This document shows, one piece after another, positions 1-11,694 of a stretch of DNA of 64,000 bases. The notes beneath the pieces were generated by a model, which was given only the letters and a program-made list of their open reading frames with translations, searched no databases and was not told the DNA's origin. This stretch comes from Gelatoporia subvermispora B (Eukaryota; Basidiomycota; Agaricomycetes; Polyporales; Gelatoporiaceae). Both the position numbers and the translations under genes were made by a program. The DNA is taken from positions 2,964,576 to 3,028,575 of the forward strand of contig KB445791.1 of NCBI GenBank assembly GCA_000320605.2. Reading direction: 5' to 3'. Each line of letters begins with the position of its first letter. Position 1 is the stretch's first letter.

Positions 1-2560
1 CTCAGATGTGGCTGTCCAAACCCAAAACCTGCAGGAGAGTCGGCAACGCCTCTGGTGTGTAGCGGGCTCTCCCTCCGGCTGCCAATGGAGTTTCCTCTCA
101 TCCGTATATCGGCCTTGCTCAGACTTTTCCTGGCACTACTCGACCTACCCAGTTCGAACGCTCCACCATATACCGATGAGCTGGCACCTGCATTATCCCA
201 AGGGAAAAAAGCGCTTCGTTGGGAACCAGAGATAGCTTCTCCAGGGCGGCCTATCTCGAAGTCGAAGTTGTGTCCGATCGCAGAGGGTGGTCGAGAAGCA
301 TGACGCGCTTGTCCCGGTTCCTACTCGTCGTCGGATTTCAGCGCCTCAGTCGCCTAGCTCGAGGTTGCATCATACCTCAGATGAACGCAGCCGTGACTCG
401 TGCTCGTCCCCTGGTACCTGTGCGTCGAATGCACCTAGACAGAGTCAAAGGGCTCAACATGACGAAGTTACCTCCAGGGAGCTCACCGAAATCGCCGAAG
501 TACCCATAACCATCTCCATCATAATTGAAGTTCATGTCTACATCCATGAGAGGGCCAGCTAGTTGCTCATCGCGGACGTCCTTGCTCGCCGCGTCTCGTG
601 CCTCCGTTATAGGACCAGCTTCACCTATCTTCCGTCGCTTAGAAGGTGGTTGGCCTAACAGCTGTGGCATAAGCCCGTAAGTTGAAGAAATAAATGAACG
701 CCGTCGATACCATGCGTCTCCATATGCAAAGTGCCAGAGCGAGCTTCCACATGAAGTCGGAAATTTTCCAGCCAAAAGTCGACCAGGACGGGTGCTTGTA
801 CTGGACCAGGTGCATGTTAGCTTCTTAATCCAGATGCATTTCGACGAGTACTCACTGCCCTGGGGAACACCCCAGATCATCTCTTCGAGGAGGTTCCCAC
901 TGTCTTTCTCGTATTTCTTTTGGATGAGCTCACGCCTCAGGCTATCTTGGCCTTCTACGTAATTAGCGCGCGCCATCTGCAATGGGGGACGGGGAGAAGG
1001 ATTTATTACCCGGAGTTAGTCGTAATTAAGATACAACACGACGAAGGGCTGACCTTGAGTTCTTCATCTGTCAGCTCTGTGCGTGCGTCCAAGAGCAGCC
1101 TAACACGCTTCGCTTTCTTCTGACCGGGCGGCTTCTCGGTGTCGCCCTGGTCTTCAACGGGCAAGACATTCCCGTTTGCATCACGAATTGGACTGAAAGG
1201 TGCAAGAGGCACAACGATAGATGCAGGCGGAGGTGAGCGAATACCGGGGTCTTCGTGAAGCGGGAAGTCTTGACCCAGTCCCTCATATCCGAACATTATT
1301 GGTACGTCAGATGGAGGTTCAGCACCAATGCCACCATCATCTCCACCGAAGTTGAACAGGTTCTCTGCGGGAGCGCTGTCCGCTGGTGAGAGTACTGCTG
1401 AGGAAAATTCCAGAGACAACTCACCCTCCCGGAGGAACGCCAGGGGAACCACCCCATCCCTCCCCGAGTTCCTTCGCCAATTCGTCTCCGATATCTCCAA
1501 GATCTATCGCTGCGTGATCAAAGAGGTTATCATCGAATCCAAAGCCGCCGTCAAATTGAGACGAAGACGGTCCGGCGCCTCCGAACCCTGTCGCACTCAA
1601 GGGAGCTTCGAATGGTCCCGACAAGAGCAGGTCGTGGTGTTCATCGAGAGTATACTGATTCATCCTAGGGTCTTCGATCATAGAAGAGAGTTTGTCTCTC
1701 CCCTTTCCCTTCTTTTTCGCTTTTCTCGTCTTAGGATCGAACTCATCGTCAGATTCATCCTGTCTTGCACTTATATCTGCGTGAATGTGAGCGGTTTCTG
1801 CGAGGTGCAAGAGAAAAGTACATGCCGTACCTGCTTCATCCCATCCCTATCAAAGTTGCAAGACAGCATCGACTTGGTTGAGGTGACACCGTGCAAGCTG
1901 TAGACATCGAACTCACCACGAAGAGTGCGTCGAAATCCATCGCGAAGGCGGTCCCGGGATCAACAGCAATGGTCAGGGCATCGGGCCTATGTTGAGAGGA
2001 GCGTCTAGTCAGGCATTGCGAGCACTATCAAGACGTATATATGCGTACCGCAAAGTCGGCTGGCCCATCTGCAACTCCGCAGCATCCTTAGACATGGTGT
2101 TAAATTCTTGCACCGCTTTCTTGAGGGCATTGAAGCAGGTAGTGACGTCAGTGTAGAATATTTCTTGCTTAACTACGATGATAGGTCAGCAGATAGCATG
2201 TAAGTCTGCTGGTGATGCTTTCGACCTTTATAGACTCTACATATGCGACGAAAACATATTAGTTGACTATATGCGCTGATATAGGAACGCACTTGCCGAG
2301 CTGCACCGATCATCAAGTTACTGGACAAGCGTAGAGCGAGTGGCTCGGAGGGTTCTGCGATGAGATCACATAATTGGGAGATATCGGCGGTCAAAACAGA
2401 ACGCTTTGGCAACTTCTTGAATGATGACTTGGCTCCTAATGTAGCTGCCAACCTGCAGACGCACTTATGGCAAGCCGGAGCCAACAAGCTAGTTTCGAAC
2501 ATACCATAGCAAACCGAATCCGCTGTCCCTCCTCTCCAGGAGCTCAGGCGAGAAGAACAT
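1..2560 (-). CDS. rec8: Meiotic cohesin kleisin Rec8 (3' end beyond window)
   Basis: Rec8 is the alpha-kleisin that closes the cohesin ring in meiosis. The ATG at 2560 opens MFFSPELLERRDSGFG. An intron follows, and then WLAATLGAKSSFKKLP and LALRLSSNLMIGAARVY. The WLAATLG and LALRLSSNLMIG motifs fit Rec8; mitotic Rad21 usually reads WLAAHWE and LALRLSG. Further exons on the minus strand include one ending in DPGTAFAMDFDALF, a basic/acidic stretch (about 1810-1420), a linker rich in Asp, Gly and Pro, and one with PSKRRKIGEAG (about 650). The frame is still open at the left edge, so the C-terminal winged helix that binds Smc1 is not seen. At least five introns interrupt the gene. The next gene on the same strand ends 385 bp upstream. 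Identity rests on the N-terminal domain; exon borders are approximate. Confidence 0.87.
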
Positions 2561-2944
2561 GTCTGCAGTAGCAACGTATATTTGTACTGTACTTTGAGTG
2601 TCTCAGTGCATACATCCGGGACGCCGTAAAGGTAGACATACCGGAGACTTTAAATACGACAGGACGAGCAAGGTATGCGTAAGTATGTAGCACAGATATC
2701 AACGCAAGCGAGGGGACTAGAGAGTTGCGAGAAATAAGTCTCCGAGGCTCGATACCTTCTTGAGCATGTTATAGAAAGTGCGGAGTCCGAATCCGACAGA
2801 TATGACAGGTGACTTGCCTGTATAGGGAAGTCATCAACTTCGACGCTGTCGTCGCGCAAGTCATACAACTCACCGCTTGCCAGATGTCAAGGCAATATAG
2901 ACGTGCTGAAATAAGCCGGTATTCCTCGCTCGCTCTGCAGCCGT
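2561..2944. other. Intergenic: rec8 promoter region
   Basis: These 384 bp lie between the stop of the GRAM gene and the start of rec8, both on the minus strand. They should hold the 3' UTR of the first and the promoter of the second. Short open frames here show no family resemblance, and I see no clear regulatory motif. Confidence 0.5.
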
Positions 2945-5394
2945 TTACGAGGTCAACCATTGCTGTCCACCCAGACCCACCAATCTCGCGAACAACTCGT
3001 CGCGATCCCCCACCCATACGAACCGAGCATCGCGCTCTTCTCCCAAACCGCTTTCTCCTACTTCCTTCCATCGGACGTTTATCCCCTTCATTAGACCCGG
3101 CTTTTTGAGGCCGGTGATGTCTGTGACAGGTATTGCCATCTTCGACTTCGTGGAATGTAGCGGCGTGAAGATTAGTTCGGAGGCTGTCAGTGTTATCAAG
3201 CCCGGCGTTGTCCCGAGTTGAGCGGGATATGCTACCGTGCGTCAATATGAAGAATGTGACAAAACACTTTGAGACGCGTACTGTGCGCCTGTACGCGTGG
3301 CTCAAGGTTGCCGGACGGTAAAGCGATCTTTGGCGCCAGAGGGTTTAACATGGCCCAGGAGTCCACGCGCTTCCACTGAGTGAGCCATTAGCAAAAAGAA
3401 TTAACTTGGGAGTAAACGTTCCGTCGTACACGACCGTCGCTTAATACAGCTTTCACTCCGGTGAAGGTGCCCTTTGCTTCTGCAACTCGATCTCCAACTT
3501 TCTTCCAATCCACGGAGGTAACGTTCACATGACGGGTTTCGCGTTCGCGACTGTCTTCGTAATGCGACTCGTTGGGTCCAGTAGTACTATCGTCAGCTGA
3601 GGCATTGGATCTCTTCATTCGACGTCGATTGCGAGGTCTGACTTCCAATCCACGAGCGATGCGCTGTGAGATAAGTTCCAAAGCGTACTTGGCATCCGTA
3701 GGGACGTCGCTAAGTAAGGTCGGATACCTAGGGCAACAACGATGAGGTGGCGCACTCTGCAATAGTGTTGTTTAATTCACCGGTTCCTATGCGAGGCAGG
3801 GATTGCCGCATAAACAGGAGCAACGTGCCAAAATAAGGCTCCAGAGACAAAGCCGAACAATTTGACAAAATATTGCGCAGGGAGCAAGCTCAAAAGACAG
3901 AGCGCCAAGACGATCTATGGCGTGCGTCAATCAAAGGAGGTGGCAGATGATGGAGATACTCACTGATCCGTACTTGAGCGACGCAACAGGTTGGCGCCAA
4001 AGGAAAATGCTATTAATTGCGCGATATGAGTCCTGGAATCTCATCCCCACTCTAGAACCCACTTCCTAGTCCTTTCAAGCAAGTCGACTACCTCACTCAA
4101 GCAGAGCAAGAGGTTTCGTTTTACCCCTGCGTCCTCTAAGGCACGCTCTTGTCGTTCAGATGAATCTATCGCTCCTTGACTTCTCTCTTGAGGGCCTGTG
4201 GCTACCATTCCTTCAAGCGGACGCGCGTTGCTGAGGCGTGCAGTTTCTCGGAGTCGCCGCACATGTCTAGTCTCCCGAAACACCTGCCATATGTCACGTA
4301 CCTCAACGTTGCTCGAGGACACGAGAAGATTTGCCACTGATGTTCCAAAACTGACAGCGTGGTCCACCTCACGTCGGCGTTCACGGAGTTCCGCCAAGGT
4401 GGGGTAAGGAAGTAGTTTGCGTCTCAAGAGGTGGTAAAGGACAGCGAGAAAGAAAGATGGAAGCAAGAGGTTATTGTACCAAAGTATCCAGTAAGCCTGT
4501 CTCACGGAAATGTCAGAGGACGTCATATTGAATGTATGATGATTACTCACAATGTAGTAAGCAAAGCTCTTCCGCCAGTTTTTCCATGTCGCAAGCGCTA
4601 GTAAGCGACTTGCGAAGGAAGTGAAGACCGGCACAGTCGATAGGTATAACCTCTGAAGAGTCAGTTGCAGGCGATGAACGGTGAATTTGGGCGGAGTAGG
4701 GCGTGGGGGTGGTAGCAATGGGAGCACGTAATGCTAAGGTGTACGCAGCCAAACAACAGAAAAGTTGCTTCAGATTCTGCAGCTGTAGAAACATTGGACT
4801 TGATTACCTGCGTTATCCACTCCGTAAAGGACTGGGTTCTTTCAGCGATCGGAGGGGGTGAAGCTTCTCCAGAGTCGCCAGGAGAGGGTGCACGGTGAGT
4901 ACAATCTCCTTCGTCATCTTCGCGCGCCTTGTGCATTGCGCCCTCCGCGTTAAGATCGTCTACTGCCTGCACCTCCCTGACATACTGAGCGGAAATGTCA
5001 AGAGGACCGGAGTGTTCGGTGCTGCTTATGTACTCACAGCGGAGAAGAATCGCAGGAACCTCTCAATTTCTTCTTCGTCATATAACTCTCTCAATTCTGT
5101 CTCAGTAAGATCCTCCTCTGATTCTGTAGGAGTAGGGGCTGATGGTATGATCGCCGGACGAGAAGTGGCTGATGGCACCGGATCGCCCAGGCTGCCGGGG
5201 AGTCTAGGACTGCCCTCAGTTGACGAAGAGGCGGACGAGGGCACGGGTGAAGTATCAAGACCACTGGGCGAGGGTGATAAGGTTAGCGGTGATGGCGATG
5301 TGGATGTCAGTCCCCGGCGAGAGGGGTGCGTCGGAGGTGGTAAGAATCTTTTGTCGCCAGTTCTCTGAGAACCAGTTGCGATACACTCGGCCAT
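2945..5394 (-). CDS. GRAM-domain membrane protein (GRAMD4-like)
   Basis: A multi-exon gene. The N-terminal exon is Ser/Pro-rich and ends in an acidic helix (TETELRELYDEEEIERFLRFF). The central exons carry at least one strong hydrophobic hairpin around AYWILWYNNLLLPSFFLAVL, followed by a charged stretch. The C-terminal exons form a GRAM (PH-like) domain: after splicing, GLITLTASELIFTPLHS runs into MAIPVTDITGLKKPGLMKG and FVWVGDRDELFARLVG, ending at a TAA at 2945. GRAM domains bind membrane lipids, and the order (coil, membrane segments, C-terminal GRAM) resembles GRAMD4, hence the tentative label. The ATG at 5394 has a better context (A at -3) than the in-frame ATG at 5442. About six introns; the splice near 4050 is uncertain. 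Substrate and location cannot be told from the sequence. Confidence 0.7.
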
Positions 5395-5749
5395 CGTATG
5401 TTCAAAGGAGTTGCGCCGTCGGTTCGCAAAGTTCACATGCATATAAAAGAGCTGTTCGTAGCTGAGTCCATGGCCAGTCCCGTCAACCTAGCTGCAATTC
5501 GAACCGCGTGGATTCCGACGGGCCATGACGCGAGGTTGTGATCGGCGCCTAATGACACGCGCTCACACGCGCAACTATTATCAAATTCACGCGTGTGTAG
5601 CTCAGAGGATGAAGAATACCTGGTGTTCCTGCAGACTAAAATATATGCACAGGACAGGGACATGACATTATTGAGGGGTACAGCAGAGAAGGAACGATAG
5701 TCAGTTCTGGTAGTCGCGATATTACTATATCGCTAGCTTTCCATGCCAC
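5395..5749. other. Intergenic: upstream of GRAM gene
   Basis: A 355 bp gap between the stop of the first TPR-MYND gene and the GRAM gene. A TTTATAT stretch lies at about 5443-5450, just before the upstream in-frame ATG at 5442, and could be a TATA element. Nothing else is recognised. Confidence 0.4.
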
Positions 5750-6476
5750 TCAAACTACAGATGTAGTTTCCTCGGATCTCCTGCAATAGTTTCTGTGCCG
5801 ACGCCAATCGCCTCTCTGCCATTGGAATGGAGTTAGTAGGGAAATGTGGAGTGGGAATGCTTGTGGCTGACCTGACAAGAATCAGAGCAGTAGAAGATCG
5901 CCTGAGGTTCATACGTCAGTGATTTCTGAATAACAGGTCCACAGCGTGAGGGAACTTGCCTTGCACCCACTACATTGCGACAACTGGTCTTCGGTCAGAG
6001 TTTCTTTTGTGCACTAGCACCGTGAGACCATCAAGCTCTTGGTAACATCGAAGAGTGCTACTTCCAGGACGTACGTGTTCCCAACCACAGACGAGCGTGT
6101 TCGGAGCACCCAAAAGCCTCATATCCTTTGCCCGCCCCAGGTCACCTTTCATCTCGTGTACTTGTGCCAGATTCTCACGAGAAATCGCAGCATCAAAGAC
6201 GCAAGGAAGTCCGTGTCGTTCGCGAATACGCAGCGCCCTTTGCAAAAACGTTTCGGCGTCGTCTGGACGGTTCATTTTGATATATAGCTCGCCGAGGGCA
6301 TTGTAAGACACCGCTGTCGACCTGTGATCTGGCCCATAGGTGCGCTCTTTCAGGTCAATCGCGCGCAACTGATGTTGTTCGGCGTCCTCGTAGTGACCTT
6401 CGCGGGCCAGTGCAATGGCATGATTATTGAGCATAGTGGCCTCAAGGAAACCCTGTGCGGGGTTATCGATATCCAT
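5750..6476 (-). CDS. TPR-MYND protein, tandem copy A
   Basis: A small protein with an N-terminal block of tetratricopeptide-like helices (MLNNHAIALAREGHYEDAE, then AVSYNALGELYIKMNRPDDAE, then ENLAQVHEMKGDLGRAKD) and a C-terminal MYND zinc finger. Splicing gives ligands C-x4-C, C-x2-C (CSGCK), YC-x3-C (FYCSDSCQ) and H-x3-C (DWRRHRNYC), the complete MYND pattern. MYND fingers are protein-interaction modules, so a scaffold role is possible, but no function can be assigned. There are four exons; the intron after CSGCK starts with GC (see separate entry). The ATG at 6476 directly precedes the TPR block. The next two genes upstream are paralogues with introns at the same places. Confidence 0.85.
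5902..5959 (-). other. GC-AG intron in TPR-MYND copy A
   Basis: Read on the minus strand, the exon ends ..TGCAAG and the intron opens GCAAGTTCC and closes CCTCAG. Removing these 58 bp joins CSGCK to AIFYCSDSCQ and completes the zinc finger. No GT donor nearby keeps the frame. Confidence 0.8.
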
Positions 6477-6926
6477 GGCGATGGTTAAGAGAAGAAAGAA
6501 GTGAGCGACATTCTATACATGGCTACCCGAACTGAGTAGCTGGGCGAGACGCTCGGCGGCCAGTAGAGTGAGAGCGAACCGCGGATGCTCGCCGCTTTTA
6601 GAAGTCTGACGGAACGAAGCCAAATCCAGTACACAACACAACAAATATATCTCCTCCTCCTCCTCTCAGGGGTCAACCGGTCAATGCGCTGCAAGCGCGG
6701 CTGCTTGGGGCATACATAACACTTTGCGTGACAATCAACTATTTCAGAGACCCAAAGCGTGGTACAAAATAACAGCAGAGTACAAGAATTTGATTACACA
6801 TGGTTAGGAACAACGTAGCAAAGAAATATGCGGAGCCTCGCATAAGAGACTTGACTTATAGCGTAAAAAGGGAACACGGGGAACAAGGATTGAATACCAG
6901 GAGTTGAATGATCGGAATCCAAGGTA
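6477..6926. other. Intergenic between TPR-MYND copies A and B
   Basis: 450 bp upstream of copy A. It holds a run of CTCC repeats on the minus strand (about 6648-6668) and no recognisable gene. It should contain the promoter of copy A and the 3' end of copy B. Confidence 0.4.
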
Positions 6927-7662
6927 CTACTGCTCCTTGCAGTACCGTTTGTGGCGCTGCCAGTCACCTCTCTGTGGCAGGTCAGCATCGGATGAGAGAC
7001 AAAAGGGGGGAACATACCTGACACTCAGGGGAGCAGTAATAGATGGACTAGGCAACGGTTGTGACTTTAATGTTTCGTGCTATTATAGCTAAGGCGTACC
7101 TTGCATCTGCTGCAGGCACGTAGTCCAGTGAAAGGTATGACCTTCGTGCGGAGACACTACATGATTGACCAGATAATGAGCATTTCGAAACAATATTCGT
7201 GATACGGAAACTGACGTCGCTGTAAGAGCATACCATGATCTCCTTCCCGCCCCACTGCTTCCGGAACTCCTTTGCTTGCGCCAAGTCACCCCGCATCTCA
7301 TAGACTTGAGCAAGACTTTCTTTTGAGCACGCCGTTTCGTAGACCTGATTGAACGCCTCGCGGAACGTGATTGCCTTGCGCAAGTTGTCTTCGGCCTCGT
7401 CCAGGCGACCCAAATTCATCTGGGCCTCACCGAGGCCGTTGTAACTGGTCGCTACCGAGATGTGCTGCAGACCTACACTCCCTGCCTTCAATTGAAGAGA
7501 ACGAGCATGAAGCCGTTCAGCATCTGCATAGCGTCCCGTATGAGCAAGCTCATAGGCTTCATTGGTGAGACTGCATGCAAGAGTAAAGTCTTCGCCTGTC
7601 TGCTCGAATTGCTCTCTTGTCACAGGACTGGTGTTAGCAGTAACGGAAGTGAAGCTGTACAT
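6927..7662 (-). CDS. TPR-MYND protein, tandem copy B
   Basis: Paralogue of the genes on either side. The N-terminus (MYSFTSVTANTSPVTREQ) differs, then come TPR-like helices (SLTNEAYELAHTGRYADAE, SYNGLGEAQMNLGRLDEAE, ESLAQVYEMRGDLAQAKE). After splicing, the MYND finger reads C-x4-C (CSYSDC), CSRC, YYCSPEC and DWQRHKRYC, ending KEQ-stop at 6927. All zinc ligands are present. The intron after CSRCK lies at the same codon as in copies A and C but starts with GT (7048-7099). Role unknown; the family suggests protein interaction. The intact frame and full finger argue for a working gene. Confidence 0.85.
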
Positions 7663-7973
7663 CTTGCCAGACTCGTCGACGACAGGAACAAGGGTTCACG
7701 AAGGCCAGCGGCTTGCTGCGGGTAACAGCTCGGAGGCAAGTTGAGCTGCTTGGCTCTAAGCGAAACTGATCGGCTGACAAATCCGCCGCAAATTGGTTAC
7801 CGACGGCTGGGCCGCAGGTGGGAGGACAACAGGTCTGGATGTATTGTAGTTCTCTGGAATCTACATACATGATATGTCAGACGAGGAGACTGAACCGACA
7901 CCACGAAATAGCCATGTATCTATTGGTATCATAGAACAAGAAACATAACACCTGGATAAGGCGCAGTATAAGG
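7663..7973. other. Intergenic between TPR-MYND copies B and C
   Basis: 311 bp with no recognisable gene; it should hold the promoter of copy B and the 3' end of copy C. Confidence 0.4.
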
Positions 7974-8718
7974 CTAAGCAGCATCCTTCCTGCAGTATTT
8001 CTTGTGACGCTTCCAGTCGACTTTCTACAGGGATACAACTTATCAGATATGAGTGAACCTGGAGATGGGTGTCATATCGTACCTGACAAGGTGCCGAGCA
8101 ATAGAATATGGACTATATGAGGTGAACATGCGGTCCATAGTAAGACATGCGACGACTTGCCTTGCAATTGCCGCATTTCATGAGTTCCTTACGTTTAAGG
8201 GTCTCACGAATGCACTGATATCGTTCACCGTTTGTGAGCCTAGTTCGAGAGGATTTGGATAGGTCTGACCGCACCTTGTAGTTCCCACACGCAATCTTGT
8301 CAGGTGCGCCGAGCCACCTGATAGCCCTCGCCTCCTGCAAGTCGCCCCGACATTCGTACACCCGTGCAAGATTTTCACGCGAAACAGAGGCATCAAAAAC
8401 CTCGTTAGAGGCCTCTCGTACTTTGAGTGCTTTCCTCAGATACTTCTCAGCGTCGTCAAGACGGTCCATTAGGATGTAGACTTCGCCAAGATTATTCCAA
8501 CTAGTTGCGGTAGTGGTACTGTTGGGTCCAATGGCCCTCTCGCATAATTGCACGGCAAGCAGCTGGTGGCGCTCAGCCTCTGGATAATTACCCTCCTCTC
8601 TGAATTTGAATGCTTGGGAATTCATGTAGGACGACTCGTGCAGAGCCGTCGTCACTGCCATGTCCGGGTTGACAGAGGTATCATAGGATACGCTCTTTAG
8701 AATAGACTTTTTTCCCAT
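7974..8718 (-). CDS. TPR-MYND protein, tandem copy C
   Basis: Third member of the array. It begins MGKKSILKSVSYDTSVN, then TPR-like helices (EGNYPEAERHQLLAV, SWNNLGEVYILMDRLDDAE, ENLARVYECRGDLQEA). Splicing builds a MYND finger: CGNYKC, KCGNCK, FYCSAPCQ, DWKRHKKYC, ending RKDAA-stop. All eight ligands are present. As in copy A, the intron after CGNCK uses a GC donor (8113-8160). It starts 332 bp from the divergent DCP2 gene. The shared LGAP segment before the finger places A and C closer to each other than to B. Biological role unknown. Confidence 0.85.
8113..8160 (-). other. GC-AG intron in TPR-MYND copy C
   Basis: On the minus strand the exon ends TTGCAAG, the intron opens GCAAGTCG and closes ATATAG (48 bp). 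Removal joins KCGNCK to SIFYCSAPCQ. The position is identical to the GC-AG intron of copy A. Confidence 0.8.
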
Positions 8719-9049
8719 CTTGAGACAATAGATAGGCAGTAGACTACGAAGTGGAAAGAAGCAGAGAAAGGAGCAGGTTGGGTTGAATGAGAATTTAAAC
8801 CAGTTACTTTGCGACTAAAGCAGCGAAAGGTGCCGGGAGGCTTCGCGCATGGCAACCACGCGAGTGTGTTTGGCGTCGTTTGTGTTTTGACGGACGCTGG
8901 TGCGGTGGTGGCCTCTCTCACACAAGCACTTCATTCATACGCTGCGTCTCCTTTGCAATACCGTCTCAACCTGTCGCTCATACTCGTTGCCCACTCTCGT
9001 GATTATTACAACCAGCGTTTTTTTGCTCTTTATACTTTTGCCATAAGTT
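8719..9049. other. Divergent promoter, TPR-MYND C / DCP2
   Basis: 331 bp between two divergent start codons. It is presumably a shared promoter region; a T-rich stretch (TTTTTTTGCTC, about 9018-9030) lies just upstream of DCP2. No defined element recognised. Confidence 0.4.
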
Positions 9050-11694
9050 ATGGCTTCATCGTCGTCGTCATCTCCTGAGATCTCTGCCGCACACGCGGCA
9101 TCATCACAACAGTTCTCTGTACAATATGCAGATCTTAGTCGGGAAGAAGTTCTGGAGGAGCTGTCAAGGTGCATTTCACTTTTTTAGTGCTTGAACTACG
9201 TTCACATACTTCCCCTAGTCGTTTTATCTTGAATTTGCCGGAGGAAGAGCTCGCATCTGTTGAGCGGGTTTGCTTCCAGGTAGAACAAGCGTGCGTCCAT
9301 CCTCTCAACTCTACGATGTCACTAGACTAGAAACCTCATCATTTATCCAGTCATTGGTACTACGAAGATTTCATCCGCGAACAAAACCCTTCCAAATTTC
9401 CCTCGTACACACTGAAGACCTTTTCTGAAGCGTTGTTCCGTTCATGTCCATTGCTGAATCACTGGGCAAACGACCACGACCGCACATTCCAATCCTTCAT
9501 GCAGTACAAGACACGAGTACCCGTATGTGGTGCTATAATGCTCAACGATACGTGGGACAAGGTGCGTCAACGACGCTAAAGTGTTCGTTCACCCCCTCAA
9601 TGTAGGCATTGCGTATAGTGCGTTCTCGTCAAGGGATGGAAGTCGTCGGCGGGATGGGGTTTTCCAAAAGGGAAGATCAATGAGCAGGAGCCGCGACCTC
9701 GATGTGCCGCACGGGAGGTGAGCAGACTGCAACATCGCGAACTAATAAGGAATCTCAGATGAGTACATTCAGGTCTTGGAAGAGACCGGCTACGATCTGG
9801 AGTCTCAGATCATCCCGGAGGATGTCATTGAACTATCAATCAAAGACCAATCGATTTCTCTGTATATCGTTCCCGGAGTTCCGGAAGACTTCCCTTTCAA
9901 GACCAGGACGCGGAAGGAGATCAGCGTATGTATTATACTACCGTTTGCATATCTTCCTTCTCACACAGTTTACAGAAAATTGCGTGGTTCAAGCTTACTG
10001 ATCTCCCCACGTGGAAACGTAGCAAATCCGTACCGGGCAAATTCTATCTCATATCACCGTTCATAGGGTACGCCGTGATGCAATTTTTCTGCTCAGTAAC
10101 TACCTATTCACCAGTTACAATCAGACCCCTGAGAGCTTTCATCAATAGCCGGAAGCCCAGAAATGTTACGCGAAAGTCTCGCAGGGCTGCGAACGGTTAT
10201 CATGCCGATCAGGGTGCAATGGAGCCACAAGGTTCAAGCGAAGAGGATGTATCAACAGCTGACAACGCGGGCAACTTCAAAGACACTACCATACTTGAAT
10301 CGAGTTCGCAGTCGTCATCAGCCGATAACGGGGAGCCCCAAACTCCTTCTCCGTTGTATAGCGCGCCTCTTATCCACTCGAATGGCAACCACATCGTCGT
10401 CAGCAGTTCAACAGAAGTTGCTGTGCCTCAGACCTTGAATCTGGATGGTGTTGATCCGCATTTCGCACGCTTATTGTCGTCGCTTTCTTTATCCGCATCG
10501 ACCTCCACAGGAATCGAGGAAAAGGCAACATTGCACAGTGACCTATCGGCTACGCAAGCCGCATCAACGACTACCCTTTTCCCTGGCGATAACTTCCATG
10601 CACAACCGATCTCGTTTGAGAATGACTGGTCTGCCCGCATGCCCAACCTACCCAGACAGCCTTCCGCCCAGACTGCCATACCATCTACCCTCTCCTCTTT
10701 CTCCATTAATCCCGCGGGTCCCAACGATACTCGTGCGCCGCCTCGAGACAATACGACACCTTCCCCAACCCGGAGCAAGCCATTTGTTGCGCCATCCTCT
10801 CTGGCACCTGAAGTTACCGCGCATTCCCCCACAACCAAACATGCACGCACTGGGTCAAGGGCAACCGCTGACCTCTCACCCTACCTCTCTCGACCGCAAC
10901 GAGTTCCTAGAGATATCACCAAGGAAATGAAGTATATTTCTATGCTTGAGAACGTTGCAAAGGAGTCAGATCGACTGGCGAGCATGGGCACGCAGTCCTT
11001 TACACCACAACCTACGACATCTTTGCTTTCAGTCAGCCGTTCGGCGATAGCCCCAGGCCCCTCCGCATCTGTCCCGCCACCGCCCTCCTTGTTTGGTAAT
11101 CGTACGCATGTACTACAGGTCCATCCGCCCTATAATGCGGTGCCAGGTTCCCTCCCTCCGCCGCTACCGTTCAACGCTCCTCAGGTGTCGCACATGAACA
11201 TGCAGGATCCATTCGTTGTACGATCTACTTCGGACGATCCTTTCACCGTTCGCCCTCGCACAAGCAACACGTATCGATCGGTCCCCTATCCTCCCCCTAA
11301 TGGCTCTAGACTTGCATTCAATGGGCTTCCACCTCAAGCCATACTGCCACCTGCAGATACTCGGCGATTCTCCTCGAAACCTCCACAATTTATCGGACAT
11401 CAGCCCCTTCCCCTTGGTCCCCAGTATGTCCAATCGCCGCACGTACCTCACTCGAATGGTGCACCTCCGCTTCACATTGTCCCTCCTGGTCAGCTGTTGG
11501 GCCCCAAGATGGGCGAATCGGCACCACTGTCGGCGCCGGCGCTGTCACCCAAGTATAACTTTGCGCATGCCGCGAACCAATCCCGCCTCGGGAACAACTC
11601 TCATTTGTTGTCTATTCTAAACTCCCCCAACACAATCCCCCGTATGCCAGCGGCTGTTGCACATCCCGCATACGGTGGTATGGGTCCTAGATAG
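9050..11694 (+). CDS. DCP2: mRNA-decapping enzyme subunit Dcp2
   Basis: Dcp2 hydrolyses the 5' cap of mRNA (releasing m7GDP) in cytoplasmic decay. The N-terminal regulatory domain (LSREEVLEELSSRFILNLP, HWYYEDFIREQNPSKFPSY) is followed by the Nudix domain. After splicing, the Nudix box reads GWGFPKGKINEQE ... REVLEETGYDL, with the catalytic Glu residues kept, then Box B (KIAWFKLTDLP, GKFYLISPFIG, PLRAFINSRKPR). The last exon encodes a long low-complexity tail rich in Pro and Ser, as usual in fungal Dcp2, with short motifs such as KEMKYISMLENV that may bind decay factors (inference). Six introns, all in the first 1.1 kb. The ATG at 9050 starts MASSSSSSPEISAAH. Confidence 0.95.

Noticed and set aside
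1..2560. Mitotic Rad21/Scc1 instead of Rec8
   Set aside because: WLAATLG and LALRLSSNLMIG are Rec8-type; Rad21 has WLAAHWE and LALRLSGQL-type motifs. The C-terminus that would settle it is outside the window.
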